Assembly: GCA_006176705.1 (NCBI GenBank) | Contig: QRFJ01005887.1 | Span: 1 to 64,000 of the forward strand | Reading direction: 5' to 3' | Length of the DNA stretch: 64,000 bases | Source of the DNA: Cocos nucifera | Lineage: Eukaryota > Streptophyta > Magnoliopsida > Arecales > Arecaceae | The notes under the pieces: model-generated | Seen by the model: only the letters and a program-made list of their open reading frames with translations | What the model was told of the DNA's origin: nothing | The model's database searches: none | Part shown: positions 59,656 through 64,000 of the stretch, one piece after another | Layout: every line of letters begins with the position of its first letter | How positions within the stretch are numbered: the first letter of the stretch is position 1 | Program-made: the position numbers and the translations under genes

Positions 59656-59895
59656 TTGAAATACTGAAATCTCTCTCTTTCCTTTATGTTAAGATATAAG
59701 ATGTATATAGAAAGTGTTAAGATCCCTATTTCTTCTCCTTCTTAGTTAATTTTATTGTATAGTTATTTTTTTTGGTATTAATATCTCTTGATTTTTGGGA
59801 TTGTAATTGAATCTGATTTTATCATCCTAAGTGTATATATGTATAGGGTTGATTACCCATATCAATGAAAATGAACAAAAAAAATTTTTTTGTTC
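59656..59895 (+). mobile_element. Short copia 3' LTR (about 240 bp)
   Basis: It starts TATTGAAATACTGAAATC just after GAGGGAGAG. It ends after CCATATCAATGAAAATGAAC and an A/T run near 59890. Its right edge touches the WAK exon 1 remnant, so this copia element inserted in that exon. Confidence 0.65.
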
Positions 59896-60115
59896 GACGT
59901 ATGATTACAACCGGCAGTCGTTCCCCGAGCTCTCTATGTTCGATATCGTGTAGGATGTTCCCTCCAAGTCGATCCAGTTGGATACAGGTCAGTGGAGACG
60001 ATGAGTTCTTTGCCTCAAACATGTATGTACCAAGCAGTATTGGCCAATAGTAATCGCAACAGCTCAAGAACCAGCAACGGCCCGGAAATCATGTCTCTGG
60101 CTGCTCCCTTCCCCA
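59896..60115 (-). pseudogene. WAK exon 1 remnant with internal deletion
   Basis: Minus-strand reading, allowing frame changes, gives RDMISGPLLVLELLRLLLAN, then EAKNSSSPLTC, then ST-W-EGT-YTIS...SSGN. The intact exon 1 has RDMILGLSLILKLLLWLAAS, EAKYSSSSLGC and WIDLEGTPYTISDTKSSGN. About 90 residues (the wall-binding core) are deleted between the second and third blocks. The left edge is copia LTR. This piece points the opposite way to the EGF and kinase pseudo-exons that follow. Confidence 0.8.
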
Positions 60116-60420
60116 GTAAGATTAATGTCGGTTGAGCCCCACTTAATGGCCGCAGGCCTCTTCTTGTTAGAACTTAGAATACAGAGACAAGATCAAGGAG
60201 CACTTGGTACTCTAAACATGGAGGCCGAGAGAAGTCACTGGAGTCAATGGGCAAATGATGTGGAAAAATTGCGGATGAGAGGGACACAACGCGGTCTAAA
60301 CATGAAGTCGTTGGAGTCAACAGGCAAAGGGTGCAGAAAAATTGCGGATTACAAGGCCACATTGGAATGGTGGAAAGGATTCAAAGTCTTTAGGAACTTC
60401 TAGTTAAATCTGCAAAATAT
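60116..60420 (-). other. Duplicated 5' flank of the WAK gene
   Basis: Blocks such as AGATTAATGTCGGTTGAGCC and GCAGAAAAATTGCGGAT resemble 39181-39330 upstream of the intact exon 1. A local tandem duplication is also present: GATGTGGAAAAATTGCGGAT at 60255 and GGGTGCAGAAAAATTGCGGA at 60327, each with AACATG(G/A)A before GAGTCA(A/T). ORFs here are not genes. Confidence 0.5.
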
Positions 60421-60615
60421 TTTATGGGCATGACTTGACCATGCACCGCCCAACGATAGTGTAGGCCCATAAGGGGAACATCATGTAGTAATTTTTCTTT
60501 GCCGTTGATGTGGCAATTTGTCTTGCTCTTGTTTCTAGTCCACCTTCAAATTTTCCTCCGCCAAATAATTCCTTGTCGAATATTGACTACTTTGTCTTCT
60601 TGCTTGACTTGCCAG

Positions 60616-60774
60616 ATGTCGACGAGTGCAGTGATCAAAGAACCAACCCCTGCGTGGGACATTGCATCAACATGCCGGGGAATGTTTCGTGCATCCGTCC
60701 ATCAGGCACAACTGGTGATGGTAGAAAGAAGGGAAAGTGGCTGCAAGAAGATCTTTCATCTAGAACTTGCTCTA
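60616..60774 (+). pseudogene. WAK exon 2 pseudo-exon (EGF-Ca)
   Basis: Acceptor GACTTGCCAG ends at 60615. The exon reads DVDECSDQRTNPCVGHCINM, PGNVSCIRPSG, GDGRKKG, then shifts frame to ESGCKK.FHLELAL. One EGF cysteine (CAC to CIR) is partly kept, and the single-base frameshift lies near 60732. The donor GGGT of the intact copy is replaced by TAGATA. It is on the plus strand, with the kinase pseudo-exon 1.5 kb downstream. Confidence 0.85.
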
Positions 60775-62291
60775 GATAATATATTCCAACTTAGTCTTGT
60801 TAGAAATTTGCCCAAAAATGGAGGACGATCTTACTGATTATTTATCAAGGAAATGTGTGGGAGAAAGTTATGGGCATCATGATTGATCGTTAGAAACATA
60901 CTGACCGACCGACATGAGTCGAAGAGGATTTAGTTTTTAGATGGTGAGAAACCACGTTGAGTCTCATGTTTAAATTTTTAAACCTGAAATATATTGATCT
61001 AGAAGGGTGATGAGACTAATTGTGGACTCCGGAGATGACCGAATAGGATCAAAGAGTGAGATTTGCTACTCCAAAAAATCAAATTGCATGCTAGAATTTC
61101 GGAGGCTATAACTTAGCCGTACAACATCTGATCTTCTTCTTTTTTTCTTTCTTTTTTTTTTTTTGAAATTATATTAGTTTCCAAGCTCTCTGATGTTGGG
61201 TGTGGTGCACCAAGCGATAAAGGCCAAAATCTATTGTTTGGAACCTCCCGTAAGATTTTAATTTTTCATAATTATTTCTATTTATCATATTTAATATAGA
61301 TTAATTATATCTTTTTTAGCTAGAAGAGGAATCTGAATTGAATTGTGCAAGGATGAGCCTCACTAGTATATATAGGGTTGATATATCTCAGTTTGAGATG
61401 GATTAACAAAAGAAAAGAGACCTAAATCCTACTTTGCCGATCTTTCTATTTGTTTCCCAAGTTTTCTCGAGAAATCCAAGTAGAGCAAGTTGAGAGAATT
61501 GCTTCCTTCTGCCTGATCCGATCATATAATGCTCTCCTACATTAAGATTTTAGGTTCGGATGATTGGTTAAGATGACAACAGAGTCTAGGTTGCTAGAGG
61601 TAGTCGAGTTGCAAAATTTTACCCAAATAAAAAGCTTACAGGATGTTGTTACTTTAATCTCCAAAAACTAGATTTTGCAGTATTGGCCGGTTGTATTATT
61701 ATGTACAAGGAAAAGGTGAAATGGCCTTAATTTACTGCTAAAATTCTAGGGGTGGAGCATATTAGTAATGCACGTAAAGAAATCAGCAACTAAAGAGGAC
61801 AATATCAATGCTGTTTTAGCTGCAAGTAAAAGTTCATCTGAAACTTATGGGTGCTGCTATATATATATATATATATATATATATTTTTCTAGAAACCATT
61901 CTTGAGGGGAGGGGATGGTGGGTTGCTTGGTGTCTAACATTTTTCCTTTAGATCCATACAACAATATCTAATTGATATAGCGATCATGGCAGTAAATCAG
62001 CATTATATCGTAGAGGGCATTCTGTCCTCGTTTACACATGGAGATGGCACATTGGCTGACATATATAATTAATTTTTTGACAATTAAGACGATATCTAGT
62101 TCTGCACTTTGTGCGTGATACCTATTTCTAAGGAATCAGATTAGGCTATTATTCTAATAAAAGCTGCAGTCTTATAGTACGAAGATCATCTCACTAGCAA
62201 TATGAAGTCTCCCTGCATGAGACTACCTTCAGTGCTTGTGGATGAACCAGCAGAAGATTTTAAAGCTGAATATCTCGATGCTTATGTGCAG
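60775..62291 (+). other. Intron of the WAK pseudogene with repeat-like insertions
   Basis: 60850-61560 resembles LTR-type sequence: a stress-promoter-like run, TATATATAGGGTTG near 61370, and a TAAATCCTACTTTGCCG end. (TA)n lies at 61858-61886. No exon was recognised. The acceptor TATGTGCAG closes it. Confidence 0.4.
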
Positions 62292-62694
62292 GTGTGGGGC
62301 GAGGCCTCTTGTTCATATCGATCGCCGCAAGTTTCTGGTCATACTGGTTTCTAAAGAAAAGAAAACTAATTCAGATGAAAGCCAAATTCTTTCGACAAAA
62401 TGGAGGCTGCTTGTTGCAATAACAAATCACTTCTCTTGGGCATCGATGCAACAACTAAGATCTTCACTGCAGAAGAGCTAGAGAAGGCAACTAGCAACTT
62501 CAATGAGAGCCAGATCATCGGCCGGGGTGGATATGGTACTGTCTATAAGGGTATTCTTCCAGGACACAAAGCCGTTGCCATTAAGAAGTCTAAACTAGTT
62601 GATGGGAGCCAGATTGAGCCGTTCGTCGATGAGCTTGTCATTCTTTCTGAAATCAGTCATAGAAATGTTGTGAAGCTCTTGGGTTGTTGCTTGG
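62292..62694 (+). pseudogene. WAK exon 3 pseudo-exon, kinase N-lobe cut by an LTR
   Basis: It starts VGRGLLFISI, a membrane helix, then YWFLKKRKLIQMKAKFF. A TAA (62418) and a frameshift follow. IFTAEELEKATSNFNESQII, GRGGYGTVYKG (62518-62550), VAIKKSKLVDGSQ and HRNVVKLLGCCL come next. After CTTGG (62694) an LTR begins, so the C-lobe with HRD and DFG is missing in this window. By eye about three quarters of residues match the intact kinase exon. Confidence 0.9.
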
Positions 62695-64000
62695 TGTTAT
62701 GACCCAACCTACATAAACCAGACCCAATTAAAACCCAGCCCAAAAGCACAACTTTTAAAGCATGAAAGAAAAAAAAAATGAAAGAAGAAAAGACTGGGGC
62801 GTGAATAAGAGTTTTTCTCCCGTCAAATCTCTTCCTCCAATCCAAATAAGGAATTTAATCGAAGTCAAGAACCTTGGATCCCATCCATAAATCAGGATCT
62901 CCCTCTCCTCCATGCTTCCCATCGCCGAAACCTTAGAATAAGAGCTCGGACGGAGGAGCGGCGGTTGCGCCGCCGTGGCCGGAAGCCATGCCTGGTTCGG
63001 GCATGGTGACGGGAGAAAAGCAAAGACAAGGGACTCACGTCCCCTGTTTCCGCCTAACGGGAAGAGCAAAAAAAAAAAAGAAAAAAAAGAAAAACTCTCT
63101 TCGATCTTCGTTTCCCTATTCTCTACCTACCTTCTCTCTCGTATTTTCTTTTCAATAGGATTAATCTTGAATTTATAAAAAAAAAAAAAAATTCCCGATG
63201 ATTTAGGTTGGCCAATTGAAAACTACCACCTAATCAATCCTTATCTGAATTTTAAGAATTTTATTTAAAATAATTATGATGAAAATTTAATTTAAAGATG
63301 ATAATTTTATACAGGCCCGAACAAGGATTTTTAATATCAACTAGATCCATAATTGAATTTACTTTTGAGGTAAGTAGTATTTTATCTTTACTAATTTATT
63401 TGATAATTTATAAATTAATAATTAATAAATTTTAAAATATATGTGAATGCATGAAATGAGTATGATGAAAAACATCAAAAATATTATATTTTTCTTTAGA
63501 ATATTTATGATGATGTATGCTTAAGATGAATGATATGATTTATTGAATTGATATCATTTACCTTATATTATTGACAAAAATAAGATGAGAAATTGAAAGA
63601 TAATGATGATATGAATTAACAACAGGACTATATAAAGGACTCCATCAATGGGGGTTAATACGTTGGTAAAGATTTAGTTCTAAAGATTTATGTCGTTAGT
63701 AGACCAGCGACAAACCGCCAGCAAACCTGTGGTTTCGAAGAATTTTGCTGCCAGATGATTCACAGCTCACCGTAAAAAGGTACGCAATGTTATGATCCTG
63801 CCACAGAAAAAATGTGGTTATAGTTCATGGTTGAAAATAAGAAGAATCTAAGAATTTGATGAAAATTGAATTTATGAACCCAAGACATGAATTGAAATTT
63901 TATGTATGAATGTTGACAAAATTGATACAACCATATTTGAAATCTTGAATCAATATATGTTTATTTTGATGACTGTTATATATATATTTATTGCCTGATT
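62695..64000 (+). mobile_element. Ty3-type LTR retrotransposon start, interrupting the kinase pseudo-exon
   Basis: TGTTATGACCCAACC is a typical TGTYAYGACCC LTR opening. It is followed by pyrimidine-rich and AT-rich sequence, with a CCATCAATGGGGGTTAATA phrase (63640-63660) like that at 56540. The LTR end, internal region and second LTR are beyond the window or not recognised. Candidate target duplication CTTGG (62690-62694) cannot be checked. Confidence 0.6.

Overview
The window looks like nuclear DNA of a flowering plant. It has a wall-associated receptor kinase gene with plant-type exon structure, and typical plant mobile elements: Ty1/copia with UBN2-type gag, hAT, CACTA/En-Spm, L1-type LINE, MITEs and solo LTRs. 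Several LTR families resemble those I associate with palms or other large monocot genomes. That is recollection, not a test. There is no prokaryotic or organellar signature, rRNA, tRNA or CRISPR array that I could recognise.

The only gene that looks functional is a wall-associated kinase (WAK) receptor on the minus strand. Exon 1 (38252-39143) encodes a signal peptide, the cell-wall-binding module and an EGF repeat. Exon 2 (37619-37777) is a calcium-binding EGF exon. Exon 3 (15501-16684) encodes the transmembrane helix and an intact kinase. Splice phases agree at both junctions and the sum is 745 codons. Intron 2 would then be about 20.9 kb, filled with nested elements: a three-LTR copia array with a MITE inside one LTR (17163-23749), a decayed copia element (about 24000-33490) broken by microsatellites, a MITE and an inverted LTR pair, then a foldback element (35202-36434) and another MITE.

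Pieces of related WAK loci surround it. They are a 3' end cut by a copia element (about 7500-7990), a copy of the intron without the kinase exon (43650-45860), and a scrambled pseudogene (59896-62694). In that pseudogene exon 1 is inverted relative to exons 2 and 3, copia sequence abuts exon 1, and an LTR interrupts the kinase exon. The region reads as a tandem WAK cluster torn apart by retrotransposons.

Other layout, left to right: minus-strand LTR element (1-3680); decayed hAT transposase (about 3740-6623); copia pol end plus long LTR (7991-11413); AT-rich retroelement remnants (11414-14140); WAK gene (15501-39185); minisatellite and LINE endonuclease cut by a solo LTR with perfect target duplication (40379-43199); GC-rich insert (44032-44955); trihelix transcription-factor fragment (46320-46595); 404-bp tandem duplication (46765-47545); copia LTR with primer-binding site (47558-49917); CACTA subterminal arrays, LINE reverse transcriptase and CACTA protein (50405-56103); Ty3-type LTR pieces; and a copia pol (57410-59890).

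I found no obviously new biochemical system. The most unusual structures are the inverted LTR pair with a target-site duplication, the tandem three-LTR array, and the phase-perfect WAK gene split by a giant intron.
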